From positions 2,756,998-2,820,997 of the forward strand of contig CP124529.1 in the NCBI GenBank assembly GCA_029953615.1: DNA of 64,000 nucleotides, in the 5' to 3' direction. This DNA comes from Pseudomonas putida. GTDB taxonomy: Bacteria; Pseudomonadota; Gammaproteobacteria; Pseudomonadales; Pseudomonadaceae. Shown here piece by piece: positions 28,774 to 36,070 of this stretch (within the stretch, counting starts at the first letter, position 1; every line of letters starts with the position of its first letter). The notes under the pieces are model-generated. The model was not told where the DNA came from, did no database searches, and saw nothing but the letters and a program-made list of their open reading frames with translations. A program made the position numbers and the translations under genes.

Positions 28774-29073
28774 GGAGTGACCTTGCCAGAGAGGCTGCGC
28801 AGCGGGCGGAGCCTGAGTATAGGAGATGCCTGGTGGCCATTTTAGGGAGTGGGGTGTTCGTTATTAAGGTGCAGAGTGTTGTCTGAATGTAGTTGGTTTC
28901 GTCGAAATAGATAAACCAGTTAGCTTTATGACGAGCAGGGGGCTGCTAATCAAGCCCAGCATCGGACCCTGTGGGAGCGGGCGAGCCCGCGAAGCGCCGC
29001 GCGGGCGGCGCTCGATCTCACTGGCAACAAAGATGTCATGACAAGGGTCGGGAAGCCTGCCCGCCAGCCAGGT
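28774..29073. other. davB-lrp intergenic region with a single REP
   Basis: 300 bases between the Lrp gene and davB, both on the minus strand. The part near davB (28800-28950) is AT-rich and should hold the davBA promoter and Lrp sites. A single REP-like copy (CCCTGTGGGAGCGGGCGAG with CCCGCGAA, 28967-28992) lies near the Lrp end. No coding frame is convincing. Confidence 0.5.
28967..28992. repeat. Single REP element
   Basis: CCCTGTGGGAGCGGGCGAGC with CCGCGAA at 28967-28992, with no clear facing partner. It lies downstream of the Lrp gene. Confidence 0.7.
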
Positions 29074-29535
29074 TCAGAGCGGCTGCCCGCGGTCCACCTT
29101 GCTGCTGAGAATGATCGACGTGGTGGTCTTTTCCACCCCGTCGACACTGCCGATCTGATCGAGCAACTGGTCCAGTTGCTCGGGCGAATCCGTACGCAGC
29201 CAGGCCACATAGTCGAACTCGCCGCTCACCGCGCACAGCTGCTGCACCTGGCCCATGGCACTCAGGCGCCGCACCACTTCCTTGCCCGAGCGCGGCTGCA
29301 CCTTGATCCCCACATACGCCTGCAGCCCACCCCCCATCACCCGCTGGCCCAGGCGCACGCCATAGCCGGAGATGACCTTGTTCTTCTCCAGCCGCTCCAG
29401 GCGCGAGTTGACGGTGGTGCGGGCGATACCCAACTGGCGGGCGAGGGTGGCGACGCTTTCGCGGGCGTTGATCTGCAGCAGGGCGATCAGCTGGCGATCG
29501 ATTTCATCCAGCGTGATGGAGCGGGAGTCCGACAT
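29074..29535 (-). CDS. Lrp/AsnC family transcriptional regulator of the dav genes
   Basis: The 153-residue protein starts MSDSRSITLDEIDRQLIALL and has the AsnC-type helix-turn-helix 'SVATLARQLGIARTTVNSRLERLEKNKVI'. A RAM ligand domain follows ('YVGIKVQPRSGKEVVRRL', 'SGEFDYVAWLRTDSPEQLDQLL'). It lies directly upstream of davBA on the same strand, so lysine or a related amino acid is the likely ligand and davBA the likely target; this is inferred from position. Confidence 0.9.
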   Translation of the reverse strand: MSDSRSITLDEIDRQLIALLQINARESVATLARQLGIARTTVNSRLERLEKNKVISGYGVRLGQRVMGGGLQAYVGIKVQPRSGKEVVRRLSAMGQVQQLCAVSGEFDYVAWLRTDSPEQLDQLLDQIGSVDGVEKTTTSIILSSKVDRGQPL

Positions 29536-29711
29536 GGCGAGTCTCTACGGTTGGCCCGCTAGCCTAGCCAGCCTGCGGTAAGCAGGGCAAGGGTAGACAG
29601 TTGGCCATGCTGAGATATTGAATTCCGTTAGTGGCATTCCCCAGCGCGCCAACTCCTCTGGCGATAAGACCGCCGGTGGGAACTCCGGCAAACAGGGCAG
29701 CTCCCTCTGCT

Positions 29712-30482
29712 TCAAATATTTTGCATCATTCTGCACTTAGGAAATGCTGAACATCCCCAAAACTGCTGGCCCGCTTTCGTCCCTGATTTCACGGTACGAA
29801 TCAGCAGCGCACTACCGCATTTCGGGCATTGCCGCTCGGCTGTCGGATCACTACGGCGCTTAAGGTTTTGCACATGCTCGCGGTGGGTGGCGAGGGTCGG
29901 TGCGCGGCGGCCGGTTTGCAGGGCGTGCAGCATGGCGTCGACTTCAGCCTCGCTGAATACTGGTTGCTGGAATGACTGGATATAGCGGATAAAGCCGATG
30001 CCCTGGGTCACATTGGCCGGTGCTTCGGTTTTGAAGGTGCTGCCGCCGACGAAGGTGATGACCGAGTGCAGGTGCTCGGGATTGACGCCAAGAGTGGCTT
30101 CCAGCGCTTTGAGGTGTTTGTAGTTCTGCCGCAGCGGGTTCTGGAATTTGAAGGTGCGCTTGTAGAGCTTCTGCGTCCACTGCGCCTGCTTTTCACTGCC
30201 GAAGATCCAGCCGCTCATGTTCTTCGTTTCCAGTACGAAGATGCCGTAGGTCGAGAGGAATACGTGGTCGATCTGCGTGGTGCCGTCCGGCGTGTTCAGA
30301 GTGACGTTGTGCAGACGGCGATAGATCTGTTTGTCCAGTTGCCAATGGGCGAACAGGCGTACCAGCAGTTCACCGATCTGCCCCTTGGCCCAGGGCGATT
30401 TGAGTAGGCCGATCAGCAGAGCTGCTGGGATGAACCAGGTCAGCATGCCCCAGACCTGAGAGACTATTGGGGTGTAATCCAT
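29712..30482 (-). CDS. NERD-domain protein with topoisomerase-type zinc finger
   Basis: The 256-residue protein starts MDYTPIVSQVWGMLTWFIPA, with one N-terminal membrane segment (about 8-27). A NERD domain, a nuclease-related fold, covers about 35-150 ('KGQIGELLVRLFAHWQLDKQ', 'TQIDHVFLSTYGIFVLETKN' with the nuclease-like D...E-x-K triad). The C-terminus has a four-cysteine finger ('CPKCGSALLIRTVKSGTKAGQQFWGCSAFPKC') like that of topoisomerase I. I start at the ATG at 30482 because GGAAG precedes it; a start 13 codons upstream is possible. Membrane anchoring with a DNA-binding finger suggests action on incoming or membrane-near DNA, but the function is unknown. It looks accessory. Confidence 0.85.
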   Translation of the reverse strand: MDYTPIVSQVWGMLTWFIPAALLIGLLKSPWAKGQIGELLVRLFAHWQLDKQIYRRLHNVTLNTPDGTTQIDHVFLSTYGIFVLETKNMSGWIFGSEKQAQWTQKLYKRTFKFQNPLRQNYKHLKALEATLGVNPEHLHSVITFVGGSTFKTEAPANVTQGIGFIRYIQSFQQPVFSEAEVDAMLHALQTGRRAPTLATHREHVQNLKRRSDPTAERQCPKCGSALLIRTVKSGTKAGQQFWGCSAFPKCRMMQNI

Positions 30483-30654
30483 TTTCTTCCTTGAGTAGAG
30501 CTGCTTGATGGCTGGGTGCACAGGTGTGCCGAAATCCAGTTGCCTGGCACTGCTTCGGATAATGGCTAATTGATTTCAATGGCTCAAGGGGGGCGTGACC
30601 ATAGTCCTAGGGCGCGATGAGGCACTAGGGGCCTGACTTGGTCGACTTAGGTGC

Positions 30655-31776
30655 TCAGCGTGCTATCTGGTAACGGGTGCTGCGCCCACCACCGGGCAGC
30701 CGCTCGATGCAGCCCTTCTCCATCAGGTCGCTCAGGTGACGGGTCGCGGTGGCCTTGGAGACCTTGGCCACGGCTTGGTATTGCGCCGCGCTGATTCCGT
30801 CCTCGAAACCCTTTTCGCCGCCATCGAGCAGGCGGTTCAGCACTTTGATCTGTTCCGCCGATAGGGTTTGGCTGCGGTGTGCCTGCCAGAAGCGCGCCTT
30901 GACCAGTACGCGGTCGATACGAGCGAGGGCCTGCTCCAGGCTGTTGAGCAATGTCTTGAGAAACCACTGCAGCCAGGCGGTGATGTCCAAGTTGCCTTTC
31001 TGACTGGCTTCGAGGATGCGGTAGTAACCAGCGCGGTCGTCGAGGATGCTCGCTGACATCGCGTAAAAGCGAATGGCATGCTTTTCGCCCTGAGCCAATG
31101 CCTGGTCGGTGATAGCGCGCGTGAGGCGACCGTTGCCGTCATCGAAGGGGTGCAGTGTTACGAACCAGAAATGTGCAATACCGGCGCGCAGAAAGGGGTC
31201 AAGGCTGGCATCGTTGCGGCTGCTCTCGAACCAGGCGAGAAAGTCCGTCAGTTGCGCTTCCAATCCTGCGCGAGGAGGGGCTTCGAAATGTACGGTGGGG
31301 CGGTCGACCCGACCTGAAACGACCTGCATGGGCTCTTCGCCACGCAGTGCACCGATGTGTAGCGGTCGAGTCAGCAATTGCTCATCAGTGGGGAATAGCC
31401 AACGGTGCCAGGTGAACAGTCGCTGTTTGTCTAGTGGTTGTTGATGCAGGCGGGTGGCATCGAGCAGCAGTTCCGCCAGGCCTTCGGAGCGCGAGGTGGT
31501 GCGACCTTCTTCGCTCAGCCCCAAGCGCCGCGCCAGTGATGAGCGCACCGAACCGACATTCAGTTGCTCGCCCTCGATGGCTGAAGAGGTGACGATGTTC
31601 TGTAGCATGGCATCCAGGCTGCTCTGCACTTCGGTGTCACTGCCCACCGCACTGAGCATTCCCAACAAACGACCCTGAGCCTCGCTGCAGGCTCGCAACA
31701 GCGGGGCGAGCGCTTCGGCTTGCCAACTGAAGTGCGGCCAGTCGGGCTGCAGCCAGATCCAGAGCGGGTCATTCAT
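30655..31776 (-). CDS. Fic family protein with winged-helix C-terminus
   Basis: The 373-residue protein has an N-terminal Fic-associated domain ('PDWPHFSWQAEALAPLLRA'), the inhibitory motif SSAIEG at 64-69 and the complete active motif HPFDDGNGRLTR at 209-220. The C-terminal 60 residues form a winged helix ('GISAAQYQAVAKVSKATATRHLSDLMEKG'). Intact motifs predict AMP transfer (or a related NMP transfer) that is self-inhibited by the N-terminal helix. The DNA-binding end plus two palindromes just upstream (31793-31855) suggest autoregulation. No separate antitoxin gene is visible. Confidence 0.92.
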   Translation of the reverse strand: MNDPLWIWLQPDWPHFSWQAEALAPLLRACSEAQGRLLGMLSAVGSDTEVQSSLDAMLQNIVTSSAIEGEQLNVGSVRSSLARRLGLSEEGRTTSRSEGLAELLLDATRLHQQPLDKQRLFTWHRWLFPTDEQLLTRPLHIGALRGEEPMQVVSGRVDRPTVHFEAPPRAGLEAQLTDFLAWFESSRNDASLDPFLRAGIAHFWFVTLHPFDDGNGRLTRAITDQALAQGEKHAIRFYAMSASILDDRAGYYRILEASQKGNLDITAWLQWFLKTLLNSLEQALARIDRVLVKARFWQAHRSQTLSAEQIKVLNRLLDGGEKGFEDGISAAQYQAVAKVSKATATRHLSDLMEKGCIERLPGGGRSTRYQIAR

Positions 31777-31792
31777 AAGGGTTGTTCATCTG

Positions 31793-31821
31793 TGAGCCGA
31801 TTAACGAGCCTATTCGGCTCA
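31793..31821 (-). promoter_or_regulatory. Palindromic operator 1 upstream of fic
   Basis: TGAGCCGA-N13-TCGGCTCA, 16 bases before the fic start. A second copy with the same arms and spacing follows 34 bases away. Twin operators right before a gene whose product ends in a winged helix fit autorepression; the binding protein is inferred. Confidence 0.7.
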
Positions 31822-31826
31822 TGCAG

Positions 31827-31855
31827 TGAGCCGATAATGCCGCCTATTCGGCTCA
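31827..31855 (-). promoter_or_regulatory. Palindromic operator 2 upstream of fic
   Basis: The second TGAGCCGA-N13-TCGGCTCA, in which the last three bases of the spacer (TAT) are shared with copy 1. The 34-base centre spacing is close to three helical turns, so two dimers could bind the same face of the helix. Confidence 0.7.
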
Positions 31856-32061
31856 CTGTCTAATTCTCAAGCCTGGCTTGCTAGGTTGATGAGCACGTAA
31901 CTCAAGGGCTACAAGCTTCCAGGCATGGCTGCGTCTGCATCGGTTTCCGGTTGTAGGTTCGGTTACCGATGCCTGTGCCAAGCTGATCGCAATGTAGAGT
32001 AAACCTGAATGATAGCGAGCCAAGGCCGCGGCTGACCCAGATGCACAACCCTGAAAAGCTT
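31856..32061. other. Intergenic DNA between the fic operators and the left island boundary
   Basis: About 200 bases of mixed composition with no reliable frame or RNA gene. Short frames on the minus strand have no ribosome-binding site or family features. It may be debris from earlier insertions at the tRNA. Confidence 0.4.
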
Positions 32062-32134
32062 AAAGCCGCGCAGTGCGCGGCTTGTAAGTTGGTGGGCCCA
32101 CACGGACTCGAACCGTGGACCAAAGGATTATGAG
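32062..32134. repeat. attL: 73-bp direct repeat holding the 3' part of tRNA-Ile2
   Basis: These 73 bases are identical to 35950-36022. They contain the last 45 bases of the tRNA (32090-32134) and the tRNA terminator hairpin AAGCCGCGCA-G-TGCGCGGCTT. After position 32134 the two copies diverge. This is the left boundary of an element that entered at the 3' end of the tRNA gene. Confidence 0.92.
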
Positions 32135-32539
32135 CCCGAAAAAATCACCCATAGCCATTGGGAAAACCCTTGATCTACCTGATTTTATTGAATATCCGAT
32201 TTTATTGGGGAAGGGTTTTAGATTTCGGTGTGGACACATTGTGGACACATCCGACTGTACCGGGCTGCATAGGGCTTCAGTTCTTTGCACAGTGTGCAAT
32301 GCCCTGGTGCTCTACGCGGCCCGCGCTGGGCCTGCCCCGGGGCTAGCTTGCACCTGGGCTGGCCTTTGCACTATTTCGCGACGCAGACCGCGTCGGCGGG
32401 AGGGGGATAAGTGATTTTCAAGGCGAATTTTTTCGACGATAGGATTTTTCTCTATAGCAGATAGGAGCGCCGCCCGTACTATCATAGGGCCAGCCTGTAA
32501 GTATCAGGCATCTAGGAATTCACGCCAGGAGCTTGATCT
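32135..32539. other. Left end of the element, non-coding
   Basis: 405 bases without a convincing gene. Notable are a direct repeat GATTTTATTG (32180s and 32198 region), the tandem GTGGACACATT repeat at 32230-32252, several short palindromes, and an AT-rich stretch at 32410-32480 suited to a promoter for the gene at 32540. Confidence 0.5.
32230..32252. repeat. Tandem GTGGACACATT repeat, left copy
   Basis: GTGGACACATT followed at once by GTGGACACATCC; the same 23 bases occur at 35874-35896 near the other end of the element. Tandem 11-base units near both ends are what arm-type integrase binding sites look like. In the right copy they overlap the end of the integrase frame. Confidence 0.6.
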
Positions 32540-33604
32540 GTGCTTAACGTCTTCGCCATCGTCGGCCTTGTGCTTTTGCCCATTTCTTTGGCAGTTCTGA
32601 TAATTAGCATTGCCTTGCATAAAAGTGTTTCGTTTTTGGCAATTAGTCGAACGGTCTCATTGCATTCAAGTGAAGGGCTTGCGAAGCAGGGGTTGTTTTG
32701 GCTATCTATTTTGGTCCCAATAATTCTTTTTTTTGAATTTGGATATTTTGTTTGGTCTGGATCTTCGTTAGAGCTTAGTCAGGAAGGATTTAAGAATTTT
32801 ATAACCTTGAGTGCACTTCCAATTGGATTGCTGTCATTGTCGATACCAGCAGCCGCACTTGTTACAAAGCTTCACTCTACAGCACAGACCGCCAAGCAAA
32901 TAATAATTGCAGAGAAGAAAAATAATTATGACTTGTTTTATATGCATAGAAGGGAGTTCTCTGCATACTACGCGCAAATTGGGCCATTAGAATTCTTGGG
33001 AGAATTCACTGCTTCCTATAAAGTCAATCCGCGCTTGCATGCTGTTCTGTTCAGTGGAGAGGCTGCTGATGGTATCCCAATGTTAAGAGCTAAGTTCATC
33101 AGTCAACGTATAGCAGATTTAAAGCGGGCCCGGGAATTGTTGATAGGGGTCTTGACAAGCACTGATCTTATTGAGGCGCTTCCGAAGTATCTTCAGTTCT
33201 CAAAGATAGTAGATGATATTTTTACGCATTTTGGTGTCTTTGATGTACAAAAGCAGTTAGCAAAAAAAAGCATTAAGGTTACATATATGTTGAATGGCGA
33301 GAAATTGGCCCAGCGTACGGCAGGGTCAACTACTCGCCAGGCAATCTCTGCATTTCGTTGTGCAAAGAGCTATATGCTCTTAGCAATGGAGTTTGCTGGT
33401 TATGAGGAGGGTGTTCGGCTTGTACGCGACGAGGAGGTAGATTTTATCGATGCGACGACAGGCTATCAAACTATTCATTACCAACAGGTTAGGGTTATTG
33501 AAGCGATTATTAACACCTGTAATATGCAGCGCATGAAAGACGAAGTGCCAGAGCTGGCGGCTTCTTTGTCGAAGGGGTGCGAGAATAAGGATGGCCAGTC
33601 TTAG
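32540..33604 (+). CDS. Unknown membrane protein of the tRNA-Ile2 element (gene A)
   Basis: The 354-residue protein starts at a GTG with AGGAG about ten bases upstream. It has three hydrophobic segments: about 4-26 ('FAIVGLVLLPISLAVLIISI'), 52-72 ('LFWLSILVPIILFFEFGYFV') and 86-108. A soluble, helical, charged domain of about 240 residues follows ('QTAKQIIIAEKKNNYDLFYM' onward). I do not recognise a family. The shape (membrane hairpin plus cytosolic domain with 'NYDLFYMHRREF') recalls putative phage abortive-infection membrane proteins. GC is far below the genome level. The next gene starts nine bases after its stop, so the two form one operon. Confidence 0.8.
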   Translation: MLNVFAIVGLVLLPISLAVLIISIALHKSVSFLAISRTVSLHSSEGLAKQGLFWLSILVPIILFFEFGYFVWSGSSLELSQEGFKNFITLSALPIGLLSLSIPAAALVTKLHSTAQTAKQIIIAEKKNNYDLFYMHRREFSAYYAQIGPLEFLGEFTASYKVNPRLHAVLFSGEAADGIPMLRAKFISQRIADLKRARELLIGVLTSTDLIEALPKYLQFSKIVDDIFTHFGVFDVQKQLAKKSIKVTYMLNGEKLAQRTAGSTTRQAISAFRCAKSYMLLAMEFAGYEEGVRLVRDEEVDFIDATTGYQTIHYQQVRVIEAIINTCNMQRMKDEVPELAASLSKGCENKDGQS

Positions 33605-33613
33605 GGTTCTCAA

Positions 33614-34297
33614 ATGCATGATTTTCAGTATTTCTTGATCTGTGTCTTAGATTGGCTCGCCTCGTTTTTCCCAAGAGTGCTCTCAAAGGAAGCGATATCG
33701 GCTTTGGTAGGGGGAGGTATAGCCGGATGGTTCGGTTTTAAAGCTACCAAGAAAGCCCATGAATATGCGTTGCAAAAAGCTGAATCGGAGGAGGTTAAGG
33801 TTACAACGCAGACTTTACGTCTTATGCTTGTGGAAATTCAGACGGCGTGGAAAATTTATAAAGAAGAGTACGCCCCCGATCTTGAGGCTCTACCCGACGA
33901 CGCCCCGCACCTTTTGGTTTTTCCGTTAGGCGAAAATATTTTTGTTGTTTATGATTCTGCGCCAAGTTGCATGGCTAACTTGCCGTCTGAAGTTTCAGAG
34001 ACTCTAGTGCGTATATATATGCGCATGAAGGGTATGGTGGCTATGATTAAACTAAATAACGAAGAGACCTTAGAGGCCATTAGGTTAGGCCAGGAGCAGG
34101 TTTTAAAGCTAACGGTCTCTGGGAAGGACCCAAAGGATCTTGAGGATACTTTTATTATGCACCAGGCACGAAAGATGAAAATGGAAACGAACGCAAGAAG
34201 TATGCGTGGTTTGGCTGCGGAGATTGATTCGCTGTATAAGCGGCTTCTCGCACTGTCGCGCGCAATGGGCGTAGACGTTGAAAAAAGCGCATTTTGA
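33614..34297 (+). CDS. Unknown membrane-anchored helical protein of the tRNA-Ile2 element (gene B)
   Basis: The 227-residue protein starts MHDFQYFLICVLDWLASFFP and has one or two hydrophobic segments in the first 45 residues ('YFLICVLDWLASFFP', 'ISALVGGGIAGWFGF'). A long helix 'KKAHEYALQKAESEEVKVTT' and a mostly alpha-helical remainder follow. The C-terminal 100 residues are highly charged and likely coiled ('KMKMETNARSMRGLAAEIDSLYKRLL'). No enzyme motif is visible. It shares low GC and operon position with gene A, and a bidirectional terminator follows. The pair probably works together; its function is unknown. Confidence 0.8.
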   Translation: MHDFQYFLICVLDWLASFFPRVLSKEAISALVGGGIAGWFGFKATKKAHEYALQKAESEEVKVTTQTLRLMLVEIQTAWKIYKEEYAPDLEALPDDAPHLLVFPLGENIFVVYDSAPSCMANLPSEVSETLVRIYMRMKGMVAMIKLNNEETLEAIRLGQEQVLKLTVSGKDPKDLEDTFIMHQARKMKMETNARSMRGLAAEIDSLYKRLLALSRAMGVDVEKSAF

Positions 34298-34361
34298 CAT
34301 AGGCCTAATGGCAGAAGATGACGACCTTGTCAGGTTGCTGCGGCGAAGATGAACTATAAAT

Positions 34362-34383
34362 AAGCCCGCATGAAGCGGGCTTT
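34362..34383. terminator. Bidirectional terminator
   Basis: AAGCCCGC (34362-34369) pairs with GCGGGCTT (34375-34382), with TTT on the right and AAATA on the left. It separates gene B (+) from the SGNH hydrolase remnant (-). Confidence 0.7.
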
Positions 34384-34386
34384 GAG

Positions 34387-35594
34387 TTACGCAGACTCCA
34401 GCGCGTTGACGATGTTCCTAGCCATCAGGGAGTACCCGAGGCTGTTAGGATGCAGACCATCGTTCGCCAGGACGTTGATATCTACAGCTGACAGAGCCGT
34501 GTAGTTGTCGACCATGTCCAGCTTGCGGGACTGAGCAGCCCGGTAAATAGTCCCCCGGACATCCTGCATCGTGAAGGAAAACGTCTCGGGGTTCTCATCG
34601 GCAGCTGGGTTGGCACACATCAGGATCACATCAGCCATCGGCTGCAGTACATCCAGGAGCAGTCCGAGGTTGTAGGCGTACTCGTTCACGCCGCTTGCAA
34701 ACTGCACAGATCGGATCCGGTCGTTGGTACCGATCTGGCAAAACACGTAGTTGTCCTGGGTGCCTACCGCGACGCCGTCCCCAAAGCCTGCGCCAGTGGG
34801 TGGCAGGTTGTTGACGCGGTAGGTCCTGGAGCTGGCGCCGTTGATGCCCTGGTTGGTAATCCGGATCTTCTTGTTGATGATGATGGCTTCCGGCCGGAAC
34901 ACCTTGCTGCCAGTGGTTTGCGAGGCCCTGCGCTTGGTGCGCAGCTCCACCACTTTGTCCCGAACGTAGCCAAAGGTATGCGCCCGTCGACGGTCGTTAC
35001 CGTAGGTCAATCCATCTTCGCCCTCGGTGGTGGTGAACACGCCTTGGCTGGCCCCGTCCACAATCAGCTCATAGTCCAGCGCATCCCCCACCACCCCGAA
35101 CGACAGAGTGAAGCCGGTACCCGTGAAGCGGAAGCTGATCGTGTGGGAGCTGGTCCCGGCGCTGTTGCCATCTGCCAACTGGTACTGGGCTCCTGTGAGT
35201 GCGCCTCCGGCGGTCAGGGCCACCGTGTTGGACATCGATGGCCCAACGGTGGTGAGGGTGAAGGCGCCACCGCGTGGGAACAGCGTGACCGGCACGGTGT
35301 ATTCAACCGTGGATTCGCCGCTTGGGCTGGCGGGCCAGTTCGACAGGACCGGTTCTGCCCCGAAGGCGTACCGCTCGCCGATATAGCGCTTGAACACGTT
35401 GACGTACGATCCGGTGCCAAACCAGTCCCGGGGATCGGACAGTGTTCTGTCGCGGGGTTCGGTGACACCTTGCTCGGTGCCGTTACCGCTGCCCAGGTGA
35501 TCGAATCCCCGATGAAGACGATGCTGGTGATCTGCTCAAGCGGGTTGCCCAGGGATGCCTTGAGCTTGGACAGCTGGCGACCGAAGCGATGTTC
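34387..35594 (-). pseudogene. SGNH/GDSL hydrolase, phage type, frameshifted and 5'-truncated
   Basis: The main frame (34387-35397, 336 codons) includes the SGNH block III 'FCQIGTNDR' and block V 'DGLHPNSLGYSLMA'. The missing block I is found in another frame just upstream: 'QITSIVFIGDSITW'. One G lost in the run at about 35492 would join the two ('GDSITWGSGNGTEQGVTE'). Further upstream an in-frame TAG (35595-35597) and a junction to the integrase remnant cut off the rest. Such hydrolases with a beta-rich middle ('TISFRFTGTGFTLSFGVVGD') are found in prophage tail regions and may trim surface polysaccharide. It is on the strand opposite to genes A and B. Confidence 0.75.
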
Positions 35595-35917
35595 CTATCA
35601 CCGCTGACTTCGAGAAACGCCTGCACGCTGCGCTGCCGTTCCGACCTGGTTACAACATCTTTCGGAAAGTGGTCGAACAGCTCCAGCTCGATCTACCCGA
35701 TGGCCAGCTGACGCATGTACTCCGGCACACCTTCGCCAGCCACTACATGCGAAATGGCGGGAACATCCTGACTCTGCAGCGGGTGATTTGCCATGCCACG
35801 TTAGCCATGACTCAGAAGTTCAGCCCTGGGCATCTGGCCGATGTGGTCAATCTCAACCCTCTGGCAGGCATGCGTGGACACATTGTGGACACATCCAGGG
35901 ATTGTGAAAGTAAGTAA
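35588..35917 (+). pseudogene. Tyrosine-type integrase, C-terminal remnant
   Basis: The frame reads 'VPITADFEKRLHAALPFRPG' then 'LTHVLRHTFASHYMRNGGNI' and 'LQRVICHATLAMTQKFSPGH', ending CESK. The HxxR box (H-V-L-R-H-T-F-A-S-H) and the catalytic tyrosine region of phage-type integrases are expected here; the usual 'LGHATLAMT-Y' position reads 'ATLAMTQKF', so the nucleophile tyrosine seems absent or shifted. The upstream two thirds are missing: the frame joins the SGNH remnant near 35590. Frames from the ATG at 35669 code only for the last 82 residues. It lies next to the tRNA, the normal place for an island integrase. Confidence 0.8.
35874..35896. repeat. Tandem GTGGACACATT repeat, right copy
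   Basis: The same 23 bases as 32230-32252. Here they are also codons near the integrase C-terminus. Confidence 0.6.
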
Positions 35918-35949
35918 GGTGGGAAATGGCAGGGGCGGCCAGAAACGAC

Positions 35950-36022
35950 AAAGCCGCGCAGTGCGCGGCTTGTAAGTTGGTGGGCCCACACGGACTCGAA
36001 CCGTGGACCAAAGGATTATGAG
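35950..36022. repeat. attR: 73-bp direct repeat in the intact tRNA-Ile2
   Basis: Identical to 32062-32134. It spans the tRNA terminator hairpin (35951-35971) and the tRNA 3' half up to the anticodon loop, ending at 36022. Confidence 0.92.
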
Positions 36023-36054
36023 TCCTCTGCTCTAACCGACTGAGCTATAGGCCC
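35978..36054 (-). tRNA. tRNA-Ile2 (anticodon CAT, lysidine-modified)
   Basis: The 77-base cloverleaf reads GGGCCTATAGCTCAGTCGGT... and ends in an encoded CCA. The acceptor stem GGGCCTA/TGGGCCC pairs fully with one wobble, and the anticodon loop is CTCATAA (CAT). The 'CTTTGGTC' arm resembles Ile2 rather than elongator Met tRNA, and its position near rpoD matches ileX of E. coli. A Met identity cannot be excluded by sequence alone. Its 3' part is the attachment site of the adjoining element, which restores the full tRNA. Confidence 0.85.
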
Positions 36055-36070
36055 TCAGTAAGTGGCCGGA

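Larger units (their letters stand above)
32135..36022. mobile_element. 3.9-kb element integrated at tRNA-Ile2(CAT), integrase decayed
   Basis: The segment is bounded by a 73-bp perfect direct repeat, one copy of which lies in the intact tRNA. It contains two AT-rich unknown genes, a frameshifted SGNH hydrolase and the last ~110 codons of a tyrosine recombinase that ends 33 bases before the right repeat. The GTGGACACATT tandem repeat occurs near both ends. The integrase has lost its N-terminal part, so the element can no longer excise by itself. Confidence 0.85.

Noticed and set aside
29545..29736. 63-codon minus-strand frame overlapping the NERD gene end
   Set aside because: Starts at a GTG within the NERD gene, without ribosome-binding site or recognisable feature; judged a chance frame.
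32115..32414. 99-codon frame at the left end of the element
   Set aside because: It begins in the tRNA repeat and reads through the tandem GTGGACAC repeat; looks like non-coding att DNA.
36054..36070. Elongator tRNA-Met as identity of the CAT tRNA
   Set aside because: Body of the tRNA (GGGCCTATAGC..., CTTTGGTC) fits Ile2 better; kept only as a minor alternative.
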